Counted from the stretch's first letter, positions 18,172 to 28,586 are shown. The stretch is DNA of 64,000 bases from Neomoorella thermoacetica (GCF_001875325.1 NZ_MDDC01000004.1:86978-150977), one strand, 5' to 3'. Numbers and translations: made by a program. Notes: generated by a model not told the origin, from the sequence alone.

Positions 18172-18759
18172 TTGCCTTTATTTTTCAGTGATAACCTGAG
18201 AGCTGCCCTGGAGTGCCTGCTCTTTGTCGCCGGCGGTCCGGTGCCGGTAGACTCCCTGGCGGCCTGCCTGGGCGTCGAACCCGGAGACATCGCTGAGCTG
18301 GTGGCTGAATTACAGGAACTATACGCCCGGGAAGAACGGGGCCTGCAGATCCGGGCCGTAGCCGGCGGCTACCAGATGTGCACCCGGCCCGAGTTTGCCG
18401 GCTATGTAGAAGCCTTCATGCGCCCGGAACTGCCGGCCTTATCCCGGGCCGCCCTGGAGACCCTGGCCATTATCGCCTACCGCCAGCCGGTAACCCGCGC
18501 GGAAATGGAGTATATCCGGGGGGTCAAAGTCGATGGCGTTTTAAATACCCTCATTAGCCGGGGCCTGGTCCAGGAAGTTGGCCGCAAGGAGGCCCCGGGA
18601 CGCCCCATCCTTTATGGTACCACAGCCAAATTCCTGGAGTTTTTCGGTTTAAAGGACTTAAAGGAATTGCCGCCCCTGGATGATGTTGCCGCGGGTCAGG
18701 AAAATAGCCGGGAGGCAGGTGGCCGGGGTAGTATACCTGGTGGTCCCGGGGAAGAATAA
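18172..18759 (+). CDS. scpB: Segregation and condensation protein B
   Basis: This 195-residue, two-winged-helix protein binds ScpA in the SMC complex. Conserved segments are LECLLFVAGGPV near the start and ALETLAIIAYRQPVTRAEMEYIRGV near residue 100, then the GRKEAPGRPILYGTT turn. The TTG start at 18172 follows AAGGTG by 8 bases. The tail from about 165 is poorly conserved. It is co-transcribed with scpA. Confidence 0.92.
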   Translation: MPLFFSDNLRAALECLLFVAGGPVPVDSLAACLGVEPGDIAELVAELQELYAREERGLQIRAVAGGYQMCTRPEFAGYVEAFMRPELPALSRAALETLAIIAYRQPVTRAEMEYIRGVKVDGVLNTLISRGLVQEVGRKEAPGRPILYGTTAKFLEFFGLKDLKELPPLDDVAAGQENSREAGGRGSIPGGPGEE

Positions 18760-18787
18760 TTACATACTTCTTCCCGGGGGTGACGGG

Positions 18788-19531
18788 ATGCTCTGGCCCT
18801 GGCTGGCAGGTTTACTGGTGGGTATGGTTACCTTACTCCTGGTCCCGATACGCCTGGAGGTTGTTTATCGCCGTACTGAACAGGAGGAGCGCCTCTGGCT
18901 GGAGCTCAACCTCCCGGGGGACAGGGGACTGTGGGAAGTAGAAATTCCCTCTGTCCAGGCCTGGCTGGCCCCCCTGCACCTGGAAACCCTGCTCCAGGCC
19001 GGCGGTACCGGAACTATTGGTGCAGGGAAAAGAGCGGTCAAGCACCCGGGGAATGCAGCCCGGACTGTCAGCCGGTTAATTGGTTTTATCGTCAGGGGAC
19101 GCCTGGCTTACTGGCTGGGTTTATTAAGGAAATTTAGTTGCATCTGGCAGCGTTTTTACGGGCGGGTGACCTGCCGGCGGTTGCGGTTATTTTTAACCCT
19201 GGGGATGGAGGAACCAGCCACGACCGCCCTGGCCTACGGTAGCGCCTGGGCCCTGCTGGCTTTGCTGTACCAGAATTTACAGCGCCGGGCGCGCCTGGAC
19301 TTTCAACAACCTGAGCTGCTGGTAAGGCCGCGATTTAACGCACCGGGCTTGCTGGTTGATTTTAACTGCATATTTACCTTTCGCCTGGGCTATATTATAA
19401 GCGCTGGTTTACTGCTTTTAAGGTTACTTCTGGGTATATTCTGGCAGGCGAGGGGAGCAAGCAAAGATGCCCGAACATCCCATCGAAGCCTTGATGAAGA
19501 CAGCCATGGAAAGCATCAAAGATATGGTTGA
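18788..19531 (+). CDS. DUF2953 domain-containing membrane protein
   Basis: A protein of 247 residues with an N-terminal membrane helix (LWPWLAGLLVGMVTLLLVPI) and a central region of the DUF2953 (YtfI-like) family around GMEEPATTALAYGSAWALL. Function is unknown; the family is found next to ytfJ/gerW in spore formers. I use the ATG at 18788, which follows GGGGGTG by 4 bases; the frame is open to 18680 but that part overlaps scpB. The last 65 bases overlap the gerW start. Confidence 0.75.
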   Translation: MLWPWLAGLLVGMVTLLLVPIRLEVVYRRTEQEERLWLELNLPGDRGLWEVEIPSVQAWLAPLHLETLLQAGGTGTIGAGKRAVKHPGNAARTVSRLIGFIVRGRLAYWLGLLRKFSCIWQRFYGRVTCRRLRLFLTLGMEEPATTALAYGSAWALLALLYQNLQRRARLDFQQPELLVRPRFNAPGLLVDFNCIFTFRLGYIISAGLLLLRLLLGIFWQARGASKDARTSHRSLDEDSHGKHQRYG

Positions 19532-19952
19532 TGTGAATACGGTGGTGGGGGATCCCATTGAAACCCAGGACGGCCAGGTCATTGTTCCTGTGTCCCGGGT
19601 AACGGCCGGTTTTGCTGCCGGTGGGTCGGAGTATGAACCGGGGAACGCCGACGGCGGCGGGGGAGGGAAGGAAAGCCTGCCCTTCGGCGGTGGCAGTGGC
19701 GCCGGTGTTTCTGTCCAGCCGGTGGGTTTTTTGGTCGTGGGTAAGGAACAGGTGCGCTTGCTGCCTGTTGACGGTAACGCCGTCGTCGACCGCCTGATCG
19801 ATATCGCCCCCCAGGTGATGGAAAAGATCCAGGAACTCCTGGGCAGGGGGAAAAGTGCGAAGGGTAACGGAAGAGTTAACGGCAGCAGCACCCCGACCAC
19901 GGTCCGCAATAAAATGGTTCTCCGCCCCCAGGAACAGGATACGGAAGAATAA
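19467..19952 (+). CDS. gerW: Sporulation protein GerW/YtfJ family
   Basis: This 161-residue protein starts HPIEALMKTAMESIKDMVDVNTVVGDPI, the strongly conserved GerW (YtfJ) N-terminus, and has the Gly-rich middle GGSEYEPGNADGGGGG and GVSVQPVGFLVV. In Bacillus the family is needed for normal germination; the mechanism is unclear. It overlaps the DUF2953 gene by 65 bases, with GCGAGGGGAGC before the ATG. The arrangement scpAB-DUF2953-gerW-dacF-spmAB is a conserved sporulation neighbourhood. Confidence 0.88.
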   Translation: MPEHPIEALMKTAMESIKDMVDVNTVVGDPIETQDGQVIVPVSRVTAGFAAGGSEYEPGNADGGGGGKESLPFGGGSGAGVSVQPVGFLVVGKEQVRLLPVDGNAVVDRLIDIAPQVMEKIQELLGRGKSAKGNGRVNGSSTPTTVRNKMVLRPQEQDTEE

Positions 19953-19972
19953 GTAAACATAATATTTGTTTC

Positions 19973-19996
19973 CTGGCAGGGAAAAGACCCTGCCAG
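19973..19996 (+). terminator. Hairpin between gerW and dacF
   Basis: CTGGCAGGG (19973-19981) pairs perfectly with CCCTGCCAG (19988-19996). No T-run follows directly, so it may be a weak terminator or an RNA-processing or stability hairpin rather than a true stop. Confidence 0.4.
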
Positions 19997-20042
19997 GGCG
20001 AATATAAAGACCCGGAGTATTTTTTACAGGGGGTTTCACATT

Positions 20043-21200
20043 TTGTGCAAGAAGTATGGCCCCCGGTTCCTTGCTGCCGGGGTCTTTTTATTTATTTTCT
20101 TGGGCTTTATTAACCCGGTCCGGGCTGCTGCCCCGGACATACAGGCCGTGAGTTATGTATTGATGGATTTTCGGACGGGCCAGGTCCTCCTGGCCAGGAA
20201 TCCCCATGAGCGTCGGCCCCAGGCCAGTACCACCAAGATTACCACGGCCATTTTAGCCCTGGAGCGCGGCAACTTGAACGACCGGGTTACTGCCAGTAAA
20301 AATGCCGCCGGGACACCGGAGAGTTCTATATATCTCCAGGAAGGGGAGACCCTGACCCTGGAGGAACTCCTCTACGCCCTGCTGCTGCATTCCGCCAATG
20401 ATGCCGCCGTGGCCATTGCTGAGCATATCGGCGGCAGCGTTGAGAACTTTGCCCGTATGATGAACGAGAAGGTCCAGGAGATTGGGGCCCGGGATACCCA
20501 TTATGTCAACCCCCACGGCCTGACGGCTCCGGACCACTACTCCTCGGCTTACGACCTGGCCCTCATTGGCCGTTACGCCATGATGAATCCAAAATTCCGG
20601 GAGATTGTCGCTACTCGCCGGCGGATCATCCCCTGGGCCGGTAAACCCTGGCCGCGATTGCTGATCAATGAAAATCGCCTGCTGTGGGGCTATTATGCTT
20701 ACCCCGGTGCCGATGGGGTCAAAAACGGCTATACTACCCCGGCCGGGCAGGTCCTGGTGGCCTCGGCCACCAGGGATAACTTGCGGCTCATCGCCGTGGT
20801 TATGAAGTCCCCCAATATGTACCGGGAAACCAGCGCTCTCCTCGATTACGGGTTTAATAACTTTCACCAGGTCAAGTTAATGCCCGCCGGCCAGCAGGTA
20901 GCCCTGGCCGGGGTCCAGGGCGGCATAGCCGCCAATATACCCGCCGTCACGGCCGATGATGTCCTGGTAGTCGAGCCGAAGAATGAAAACTGGACCTGGC
21001 AGCAGCGGGTGGAACTGAATCCCGGCCTCCATGCCCCGGTCAAGAAGGGGGACAGGATCGGGCGTCTAATCTTTACCTCTCACGACCAGGAAGTAAGTGT
21101 GGACCTGATAGCTGCCGGTAATGTAGCCCCCCGGCCCTGGTGGATGGGCTTCCTGGAAGCCTTCCTGACAGTCTTCAACCTGCCCTGGTTGCGGTTCTAG
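20043..21200 (+). CDS. dacF: D-alanyl-D-alanine carboxypeptidase (DacF/DacB type)
   Basis: This 385-residue serine peptidase S11 trims the terminal D-Ala of peptidoglycan. A signal peptide ends near residue 29 (PVRA-AAP). Active-site motifs are STTK at 62-65, SAN at 117-119 and KNG at 227-229, in place of the KTG triad of the family. A C-terminal beta domain (about 275-370) and a hydrophobic tail follow. The start is TTG at 20043 with AGGGGG upstream. Its place before spmA-spmB suggests a role in spore cortex modification. Confidence 0.9.
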   Translation: MCKKYGPRFLAAGVFLFIFLGFINPVRAAAPDIQAVSYVLMDFRTGQVLLARNPHERRPQASTTKITTAILALERGNLNDRVTASKNAAGTPESSIYLQEGETLTLEELLYALLLHSANDAAVAIAEHIGGSVENFARMMNEKVQEIGARDTHYVNPHGLTAPDHYSSAYDLALIGRYAMMNPKFREIVATRRRIIPWAGKPWPRLLINENRLLWGYYAYPGADGVKNGYTTPAGQVLVASATRDNLRLIAVVMKSPNMYRETSALLDYGFNNFHQVKLMPAGQQVALAGVQGGIAANIPAVTADDVLVVEPKNENWTWQQRVELNPGLHAPVKKGDRIGRLIFTSHDQEVSVDLIAAGNVAPRPWWMGFLEAFLTVFNLPWLRF

Positions 21201-21241
21201 AAAGGCAAGTCCCTTCATAAATCTTACTAAAAAGGTGATTT

Positions 21242-21847
21242 ATGGAGGGACTACCGGTGGTAAATCTCATCTGGCTGTTAATGCTCCTGGTAGGGATAGT
21301 AGTAGCTGCTTTAAATGGGCATATCGAGATAGTTACCGATGCCTCCCTGGAGGCAGCCCAGACGGCGGTAAACCTGGCCTTCGAGCTTATCGGCCTCATG
21401 GCCATGTGGCTGGGGCTTTTAAAGATTGCCGAAGAAGCTGGCCTGGTAGCCTTCCTGGCCCGCCTCCTGCGTCCCTGCACCCGTTACCTCTTCCCGGAGA
21501 TCCCCCGGGATCACCCGGCTATCGGTTCCATCATTATGAATATGAGCGCCAATATCCTGGGCCTGGGCAACGCCGCTACCCCCTTTGGCCTCAAGGCCAT
21601 GCAAGAACTCCAAACCCTGAACCCTCGCCCCGAGGAAGCAACCCCGGCCATGTGCACCTTCCTGGGGCTGAACACCGGCTGCATAACCCTGATCCCGGCG
21701 ACCATCATCGGCATCCGGGCGGCTGCCGGCAGCACCGACCCGACAATAGTCGTCGGTCCCACCATTCTGGCCACGGGGTTCAGTATGGTCATGGCCGTAG
21801 TTTTTGACCGCGTTTTCCGCCGCTTCTATGGTGATCACCGGAGGTGA
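21242..21847 (+). CDS. spmA: Spore maturation protein A
   Basis: This 201-residue membrane protein with a nucleoside-recognition (Gate) domain contains the conserved SIIMNMSANILGLGNAATPFG near residue 97. SpmA and SpmB act together in spore-core dehydration in Bacillus; the transported species is unknown. The ATG follows AAAGGTG, and the gene overlaps or abuts spmB. Confidence 0.9.
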   Translation: MEGLPVVNLIWLLMLLVGIVVAALNGHIEIVTDASLEAAQTAVNLAFELIGLMAMWLGLLKIAEEAGLVAFLARLLRPCTRYLFPEIPRDHPAIGSIIMNMSANILGLGNAATPFGLKAMQELQTLNPRPEEATPAMCTFLGLNTGCITLIPATIIGIRAAAGSTDPTIVVGPTILATGFSMVMAVVFDRVFRRFYGDHRR

Positions 21848-21852
21848 GGGGG

Positions 21853-22386
21853 GTGACGGAAGCTGTTGTTGCCGTCTCCCGCTGGGCCATTCCCCTGGTA
21901 CTCTTTTTAATCCCGGCCTACGGCTACCTGCGGGGAGTCGCTGTTTATGAGGCCTTTGTTGCCGGGGCGGAAGACGGTTTCAAGGTGGCCATCAAAATTA
22001 TCCCTTTTCTGGTAGGGATGCTGGTGGCCATTAGCGTTTTCCGGGCTTCCGGGGCCATGGACCTCTTTGCCCGGTCCCTGAACCCGGTCCTGCACCTGGT
22101 GGGCATTCCCGGGGAAGTGCTACCCCTGGCAGTTATGCGTCCCCTGTCCGGCGGCGGCGCCTTAGGTGTAGCGGCCGAGCTCATCGGCGACTATGGACCC
22201 GATTCCTTTATCGGCCGCTTGGCTTCGGTCATGCAGGGGACTACAGATACGACCTTCTATGTTTTGACAGTATATTTCGGCTCTGTGGGGGTAAGGCGCT
22301 ACCGCTATGCCCTGGCCCTGGGGCTGATTGCCGATATTTCCAGCTTGATAGCGGCCGTGGCTATTTGCCGCCTGATGTTTGGTTAA
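21853..22386 (+). CDS. spmB: Spore maturation protein B
   Basis: This 177-residue partner of SpmA has a Gate domain and the block VMRPLSGGGALG near residue 92, and GTTDTTFYVL near 127. I prefer the GTG at 21853, with GAGGTG six bases upstream; a GTG at 21844 is also in frame. Its 3' end overlaps the convergent ogt gene by 26 bases, a tight tail-to-tail arrangement with no visible terminator. Confidence 0.9.
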   Translation: MTEAVVAVSRWAIPLVLFLIPAYGYLRGVAVYEAFVAGAEDGFKVAIKIIPFLVGMLVAISVFRASGAMDLFARSLNPVLHLVGIPGEVLPLAVMRPLSGGGALGVAAELIGDYGPDSFIGRLASVMQGTTDTTFYVLTVYFGSVGVRRYRYALALGLIADISSLIAAVAICRLMFG

Positions 22387-22903
22387 CCCTATCCTCAAAC
22401 TCCAGGAGCCACTCCTTGACTGCCAGGCCGCCGCCGAAACCTACCAGGCGGCCGTTTTTACCGATGACGCGGTGACAGGGGATTATAATCCCTACCGGGT
22501 TGCTGCCAATAGCCTGTCCGGTAGCCCTGGTTGCCCGGGGACGGCAGATGGTCCGGGCCAGGTCGCTGTAGCTGCAAGTGGTGCCATAGGGGATTTTCAG
22601 CAGGGCCGCCCAGACAGAACGCTGGAAGGGGGTGCCGTGGAGATCCAGGGGCAAGTTGAAGGCCCGGCGACGGCCGGCGAAGTATTCATCCAGCTGGACC
22701 ATAGTTTCCCGGGACAGGCTGTCCTGTTCACCGGTAGTAATAGCAACGCCAGGGAATACTCTTGCCAGGTAAGCAGAGGTAGCCGCGGCAGGCTCAGCTG
22801 CAAAGGCCAGCCGGCAGAGGCCGGCCGGGCTGGTTACGATTGTCAGGATGCCTACAGGGGAATTATAATGGTTGATGGTAAGATGCAATCTTATCACGCC
22901 CAT
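22361..22903 (-). CDS. ogt: Methylated-DNA--[protein]-cysteine S-methyltransferase
   Basis: A 180-residue repair protein takes the alkyl group from O6-methylguanine onto its own cysteine. The active site is IPCHRV with C143. The preceding GTPFQRSVWAALLKIPYGTTCSYSDLA is the usual DNA-binding helix region, and GFGGGLAVKEWLLEFE closes the domain. The ATG has AGGAGGG upstream, and that Shine-Dalgarno site lies in the end of a dispersed repeat. The gene converges on spmB. Confidence 0.93.
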   Translation of the reverse strand: MGVIRLHLTINHYNSPVGILTIVTSPAGLCRLAFAAEPAAATSAYLARVFPGVAITTGEQDSLSRETMVQLDEYFAGRRRAFNLPLDLHGTPFQRSVWAALLKIPYGTTCSYSDLARTICRPRATRATGQAIGSNPVGIIIPCHRVIGKNGRLVGFGGGLAVKEWLLEFEDRVNQTSGGK

Positions 22904-23275
22904 TGTCCCTCCTCGGAAAATAGACTTCTGCCCAAAATGGTTACTGTTGGCAGGCGCTTTGCTACAGGCTGGAGGGTACAGTCTGCGGGCTCCGGTGGTT
23001 CTCGGCTAGCAAACTTCGCGCTCAGCCTTGCACGGCGGCGGGGGTGGCTTGGCTTTATCTCTTTGATCAATCATAACGGGGCGTGGTACTTCTCGTTCCT
23101 GAAGCCACGTTACGATCCCCATCCCGTTCACCGCCGCCTCGCTTCGGATTCGCGTAAGTATCTGACGCCTCGAACCAAGTCGCCCTCCGCCTGTACCCTC
23201 CAACCCCTTACCTCAGCCTACATTTTCATTGTTCGTGGCGGGGGCGCCAGCCCCCATGAGGGGCTCCTCGGAAAT
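22904..23275 (-). repeat. Dispersed intergenic repeat, longest copy (copy A)
   Basis: Read on the minus strand, this non-coding block shares its first part with 37254-37480 (GGAGGGCGAC, GGTTCGAG, GGTGAACG, AACGTGGCTTCAGGAACGAG) and its last part with 1842-1952 (AAGTTTGCTAGCCG, GAACCACCGGAG, TGTACCCTCCAG). It fills the gap between the PAP2 gene and ogt, both leftward, and ends in the ogt Shine-Dalgarno site. It has no terminal repeats or open frame of its own that I can see. Ends are approximate. Confidence 0.75.
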
Positions 23276-23278
23276 AAC

Positions 23279-23884
23279 TCATCGTGGCCACCAGAGGCGG
23301 CACAGGGAAACGACTGCCACCCCGGCGGCATAACCGGCCAGCACGTCGGTGGGATAATGGACGCCCAGATAAAGGCGGCTGAGCCCCAGCAAGAAGAGGA
23401 AAAAAATAGTCAGCCTGGCTACCAGGGAATGGTAGCGGGACGGGAGCCTCTGTAACAGTACCAGGGCCAGCAGGCTGAAGAAGACGGTTCCCATCATGGC
23501 ATGGCCGCTGGGGAAGCTGAAGCCAGGTGCGGGTTCCAGGGGACCCAGGGCGGGGCGGGGCCGATGGTAAAAGGCCTTTAGCCCCTCCATGAGGGCCCAG
23601 GCGCCGTTCATGGTAAACATAAGGACCCAGAAGCCCCTGTAATCACGCCCTAAAAGGAAGCTTATACCTAGGGCGGCCGTGGCCAGGTAGAAGAAGATGG
23701 ACGTACCGAAGAAAGTAATTACTTTGAAGAAAATAGTAGCCAGGGGGCTACGGTAAGCCATTAACCTGTTAAGAATCCAGGTATCAAAGTAGCGGACTCC
23801 CGGCAGGGTGATGGCAGTGGCCAACAGGAGGAAAATTATAACCATCAAGGCGGCTATTAATAAAAAATAACGCTTGCGGGTCAC
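23279..23884 (-). CDS. PAP2-superfamily membrane phosphatase
   Basis: This 201-residue integral membrane protein has the three PAP2 phosphatase signatures: KAFYHRPRP near residue 103, PSGHAMMGT near 126 and SRLYLGVHYPTD near 167. Hydrophobic segments surround them. Such proteins dephosphorylate undecaprenyl pyrophosphate or phosphatidic or phosphatidylglycerol phosphate; the substrate cannot be read from sequence. It is leftward, with repeat copy A between it and ogt. Confidence 0.87.
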   Translation of the reverse strand: MTRKRYFLLIAALMVIIFLLLATAITLPGVRYFDTWILNRLMAYRSPLATIFFKVITFFGTSIFFYLATAALGISFLLGRDYRGFWVLMFTMNGAWALMEGLKAFYHRPRPALGPLEPAPGFSFPSGHAMMGTVFFSLLALVLLQRLPSRYHSLVARLTIFFLFLLGLSRLYLGVHYPTDVLAGYAAGVAVVSLCRLWWPR

Positions 23885-23968
23885 CGGTGAAATGCACCAC
23901 TTTTCATTTTAGAGTTGGTCAGTTGGGCGGGTATCGGGTAGCAGGACTTTTCCCTTCGGAGGATGATC

Positions 23969-24691
23969 ATGCGTTTGCAGAAGTACCTGGCCCTGGCCGG
24001 AGTGGCTTCCCGGCGCCGGGCCGAAGACCTTATCCGTGCCGGACGGGTGCGGGTAAACGGCCGGGTCATAAAAGTTATGGGTGTCCAGGTGGAACCGGGG
24101 CAGGATAGAGTGACTGTCGACGGCCAGCCTGTAATCGGGCCGGAGAGAAAGTATTACCTTCTCCTGTTTAAACCGGCCGGTTATGTAACTACCGTCTCCG
24201 ATCCACGGGGACGGCCCAAGGTCACTGACCTGGTGCACGGCATACCTGCTAGATTATATCCCGTGGGCCGGCTGGATTATGCCACCGAGGGACTTCTCTT
24301 GCTAACCAACGACGGCGAGCTAACCCTGCGACTGACCCACCCCAGATACGGGGTAACGAAGACCTACTTGGCTCTGGTCAGGGGTATACCCGATGCTAAT
24401 ACTATCCAGCATTTACGCCGCGGTGTCAAGCTGGAAGACGGCCCTACAGCTCCTGCGAGGGTAAATTTGTGTCGGGCGGGGAAAGATAGCGCCCTCCTGG
24501 AATTAACCCTCAGGGAAGGCCGGAACCGGGAGGTGCGACGGATGCTGGCGGCGGTCGGTCACCCGGTCCTGCGCCTCCGGCGGATCCGCCTGGCCTTTTT
24601 AACCCTTCAGGGTTTAAAACCCGGCACCTATCGCCACCTCACCCCCCGTGAAGTCGATCGATTGTACCGGCTGGCAGGTTTAAAAAAATAG
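23969..24691 (+). CDS. rluB: RsuA/RluB-family rRNA pseudouridine synthase
   Basis: This 240-residue protein has an N-terminal S4 RNA-binding domain (MRLQKYLALAGVASRRRAEDLI) and a catalytic domain with the GRLDYATEGLLLLTNDG motif near residue 95, whose Asp is catalytic. It isomerises a uridine in ribosomal RNA, probably 23S as in RluB. Start chosen at ATG 23969, with GGAGG six bases upstream; the ATG at 23963 touches the Shine-Dalgarno site. RluB is often linked to scpAB in Firmicutes. Confidence 0.88.
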   Translation: MRLQKYLALAGVASRRRAEDLIRAGRVRVNGRVIKVMGVQVEPGQDRVTVDGQPVIGPERKYYLLLFKPAGYVTTVSDPRGRPKVTDLVHGIPARLYPVGRLDYATEGLLLLTNDGELTLRLTHPRYGVTKTYLALVRGIPDANTIQHLRRGVKLEDGPTAPARVNLCRAGKDSALLELTLREGRNREVRRMLAAVGHPVLRLRRIRLAFLTLQGLKPGTYRHLTPREVDRLYRLAGLKK

Positions 24692-24774
24692 CCCTCCTGG
24701 CCGATTTTTCCTCGCCAAAGCCATGCTGGTATGATAGAATGGTGATAGATGGCTGATAGGAGGCAGGGATATTA

Positions 24775-25305
24775 GTGGCAGGTTTGGAACAGGGACTGGT
24801 CCAGGTCTATACCGGGGACGCCAAGGGCAAGAGCACTGCCGCTTTCGGCCTGGCCCTGCGAGCTGCGGGCCACGGTTTTAAAGTCGTCATTATCCAGTTC
24901 ATGAAAACGCCCGATTATGGCGAACACCGTTCTTTCCAGCGCCTGGCGCCGGAGATAGAGGTTAAGACCTTCGGCCGGAAAGGTTTTATCCACCAGGGCG
25001 GCGCCCGGCCCGAGGATTATGAGCAGGCGGCCGCGGCCCTGGCCTGCGCCAGGGAAATAATGCTCAGCGGTAAAGTGGATATCCTGATCCTTGACGAAAT
25101 TAACAATGCCCTCCATTTCGGCCTCTTGAAGGAAGAAGAGGTCCTGGATTTCTTGCGGCAGCGGCCGGCCCGGGTTGAGGTGGTCCTGACCGGTCGCAAC
25201 GCCCCGGCCGGGGTAATCGCCGCCGCTGACCTGGTCACGGAGATGCGCCAGGTTAAGCACCCCTACGAAAAAGGGATTAAGGCCCGGAAGGGGATCGAAT
25301 ACTAA
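24775..25305 (+). CDS. cobO: Cob(I)yrinic acid a,c-diamide adenosyltransferase
   Basis: This 176-residue P-loop enzyme of the CobA/CobO/BtuR family transfers the adenosyl group of ATP to cobalamin precursors. The nucleotide loop is GDAKGKSTAAFGLALRA near residue 14. LILDEINNAL near 102 and LTGRNAP near 139 also match. A GTG start at 24775 follows AGGAGG. It fits an organism that needs corrinoids for methyl transfer. No other cobalamin genes lie adjacent, and I see no cobalamin riboswitch upstream. Confidence 0.88.
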   Translation: MAGLEQGLVQVYTGDAKGKSTAAFGLALRAAGHGFKVVIIQFMKTPDYGEHRSFQRLAPEIEVKTFGRKGFIHQGGARPEDYEQAAAALACAREIMLSGKVDILILDEINNALHFGLLKEEEVLDFLRQRPARVEVVLTGRNAPAGVIAAADLVTEMRQVKHPYEKGIKARKGIEY

Positions 25306-25404
25306 TAGAATACTAATACAAAATGAGTATGATTTTCGTTTTTCAGGCAGGAATTTACGCACAGGGTGCGAATATCTACGTTTAATACAGCATATAGGAG
25401 GTGA

Positions 25405-26430
<1,026 letters not shown>

Positions 26431-26463
26431 AAAAATAAAGTAACCGGGAAGCCCATAAAGTGG

Positions 26464-26493
26464 TGGCCCCGGGATTTAACTAACCCGGGGCCA
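26464..26493 (+). terminator. Hairpin after ilvC
   Basis: TGGCCCCGGG (26464-26473) pairs with CCCGGGGCCA (26484-26493) over 10 bp. The following sequence is only moderately T-rich, so termination strength is uncertain. Confidence 0.5.
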
Positions 26494-26537
26494 TTAAAAG
26501 TTTATACTTATAAAAAGAGAGGAGAGGGGAAAGCGCA

Positions 26538-28586
26538 ATGGAGTTATTTCCAATCATTCCGGCAGGCGTGATTTTAGCCCTGCTGGTTGCTGTCTACATG
26601 ACCATGAGTGTCTTGAAGGAAGACACGGGTCCAAGGGAAATGCAGACTATCGCCGCAGCTATCCGGGAAGGAGCTATGGCCTTCTTGAACCGGCAGTATC
26701 GTACCATTGCTTGCCTGGCCATTATCGTGGCCGTGCTGCTGGCCCTCCTCACCCGCCAGTATCATACAGCCATCGCCTTTATTACCGGGGCCTTCGCTTC
26801 GGCTCTTTCCGGTTATATCGGTATGTATGTGGCGGTCAATGCCAACCTCCGGGTGGCCGCCGGGGCGCGCAAGAGCCTCAATAAAGCCCTTACCATCGCT
26901 TTCCGGGGCGGGGCTGTAACCGGCCTGGCAGTTACGGCCCTGTCCCTTCTGGGAGTAACGCTTCTCTTTTACGCCTTTGGTGGTGCGGCCAACCCCACCC
27001 GGGCCCCTTTAAATATTGTCGGTTTCGGTTTTGGCGCCAGCTTTGTGGCCCTTTTTGCCCAGCTGGGCGGCGGGATCTATACCAAGGCTGCTGACGTTGG
27101 GGCTGACCTGGTAGGAAAAGTAGAAGCCGGTATCCCTGAGGATGACCCGCGCAACCCGGCCGTGGTGGCCGACCTGGTGGGAGATAATGTCGGCGATTGC
27201 GCCGGACGTGGTGCCGATCTCTTTGAATCGACGGCGGCAGAAAATATCGGTGCTATGATCCTGGGCATTGCCCTGTTTCCTGTTTTTGGCGTCAAGGGCA
27301 TTATCTTTCCCCTGGTTGCCGGGGCTGCTGGAATAATTGCCTCGATAATCGGGATGTTCTTTGTTCGCGCCAGGGAAAACCAGAACCCCATGGCTGCTTT
27401 AACCCGGGGCTATATAGTTACCAGTATTATCGCCGCGATCTTTCTTTATCCCATCAGCCAGGCTACTTTAAGCGGTCCCGGGGTAAACTTTATTTATTTT
27501 TACGGCGCCGGGATTATTGGCATTGTGCTGAGTTTTATCTTTGTCCTCATAACCCAGTATTACACTTCATATAGTTACCGGCCTGTCAAAGAAATTGCCG
27601 GTGCCTCCATAACCGGGCCAGCCACCAATATCATTTCCGGTGTGGCCGTGGGTTTTGAAAGCACGGCCCTCCCGGTTATCTTTATCTCCCTGGCCATACT
27701 CGGCGCCTATTGGCTGGGCCAGCATAGCGGCGTGCCCGGTGGGGGCCTCTACGGTACGGCCGTGGCTACCATGGGTATGCTCAGCACGGCAGCCTATATC
27801 CTGGCCATGGATACTTACGGCCCTATTACTGATAATGCCGGCGGTATTGTAGAGATGTCCGGGGCGCCGGATGAAGTGCGCCAGCGGACGGACCGTTTGG
27901 ATGCTTCCGGCAATACCACCAAAGCCCTGACCAAGGGTTATGCCGTTGGCAGTGCCGCCCTGGCTACCTTCCTGCTCTTCTCGGCCTACATCGATGAGGT
28001 AAAACTCGCTCTAAATATTAAGGGCAATTTCCCGGTTGATATCGGCAAACCGGAGGTTTTTGTAGGCGCCTTTATCGCCGCAATGATGGTTTTCCTCTTT
28101 AGTTCCACAGCTATCCGGGCCGTGGGTAAGGCGGCCCAGTATGTCATCCTGGAGGTGCGACGCCAGTTTAAGGAGATACCGGGCATTATGGATGGTAGAG
28201 CCAAACCGGAATATGGCACCTGTGTGGATATCGTCACCCGCGGCGCGTTAAAGGAAATGATCCTGCCCGGTGTTATCGTTGTTTTGACCCCCATTATTGT
28301 CGGGCTGGTTTTAAAGGCGGAGGCTGCTGCTGCCTTTTTGATGGTGGGAACAATCACCGGCGTTATTATGGCTCTCTTTTTGAACAACGGCGGCGGCGCC
28401 TGGGATAATGCCAAGAAGTATATTGAACTGGGTAACTACGGCGGTAAGGGTTCTGAAGCCCATAAGGCCGGCGTCGTCGGTGATACCGTGGGCGATCCCT
28501 TTAAGGATACCGCAGGTCCTTCCCTGCACGTCCTGGTAAAACTCATCAGCACCATTACCCTGGTGCTGGCACCCCTGTTTATTTAA
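26538..28586 (+). CDS. hppA: Membrane-bound pyrophosphatase, K+-independent type by motif
   Basis: This 682-residue, 16-helix-type ion pump couples pyrophosphate hydrolysis to cation export. The substrate-binding run [17 protein letters not shown] near residue 193 and [20 protein letters not shown] near 212 are intact. In the segment [13 protein letters not shown] the position that is Ala in K+-dependent enzymes is Lys (K462), the mark of K+-independent, proton-pumping members. [15 protein letters not shown] near 650 is also conserved. The ATG follows GAGGAGAGGGG. It is a single-gene unit closed by a strong terminator. Confidence 0.92.
   Translation: MELFPIIPAGVILALLVAVYMTMSVLKEDTGPREMQTIAAAIREGAMAFLNRQYRTIACLAIIVAVLLALLTRQYHTAIAFITGAFASALSGYIGMYVAVNANLRVAAGARKSLNKALTIAFRGGAVTGLAVTALSLLGVTLLFYAFGGAANPTRAPLNIVGFGFGASFVALFAQLGGGIYTKAADVGADLVGKVEAGIPEDDPRNPAVVADLVGDNVGDCAGRGADLFESTAAENIGAMILGIALFPVFGVKGIIFPLVAGAAGIIASIIGMFFVRARENQNPMAALTRGYIVTSIIAAIFLYPISQATLSGPGVNFIYFYGAGIIGIVLSFIFVLITQYYTSYSYRPVKEIAGASITGPATNIISGVAVGFESTALPVIFISLAILGAYWLGQHSGVPGGGLYGTAVATMGMLSTAAYILAMDTYGPITDNAGGIVEMSGAPDEVRQRTDRLDASGNTTKALTKGYAVGSAALATFLLFSAYIDEVKLALNIKGNFPVDIGKPEVFVGAFIAAMMVFLFSSTAIRAVGKAAQYVILEVRRQFKEIPGIMDGRAKPEYGTCVDIVTRGALKEMILPGVIVVLTPIIVGLVLKAEAAAAFLMVGTITGVIMALFLNNGGGAWDNAKKYIELGNYGGKGSEAHKAGVVGDTVGDPFKDTAGPSLHVLVKLISTITLVLAPLFI

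Noticed and set aside
22379..23455. A 358-residue plus-strand frame across ogt, the repeat and the PAP2 gene
   Set aside because: It runs antisense through two well-supported genes and a repeat, with no family-like sequence.
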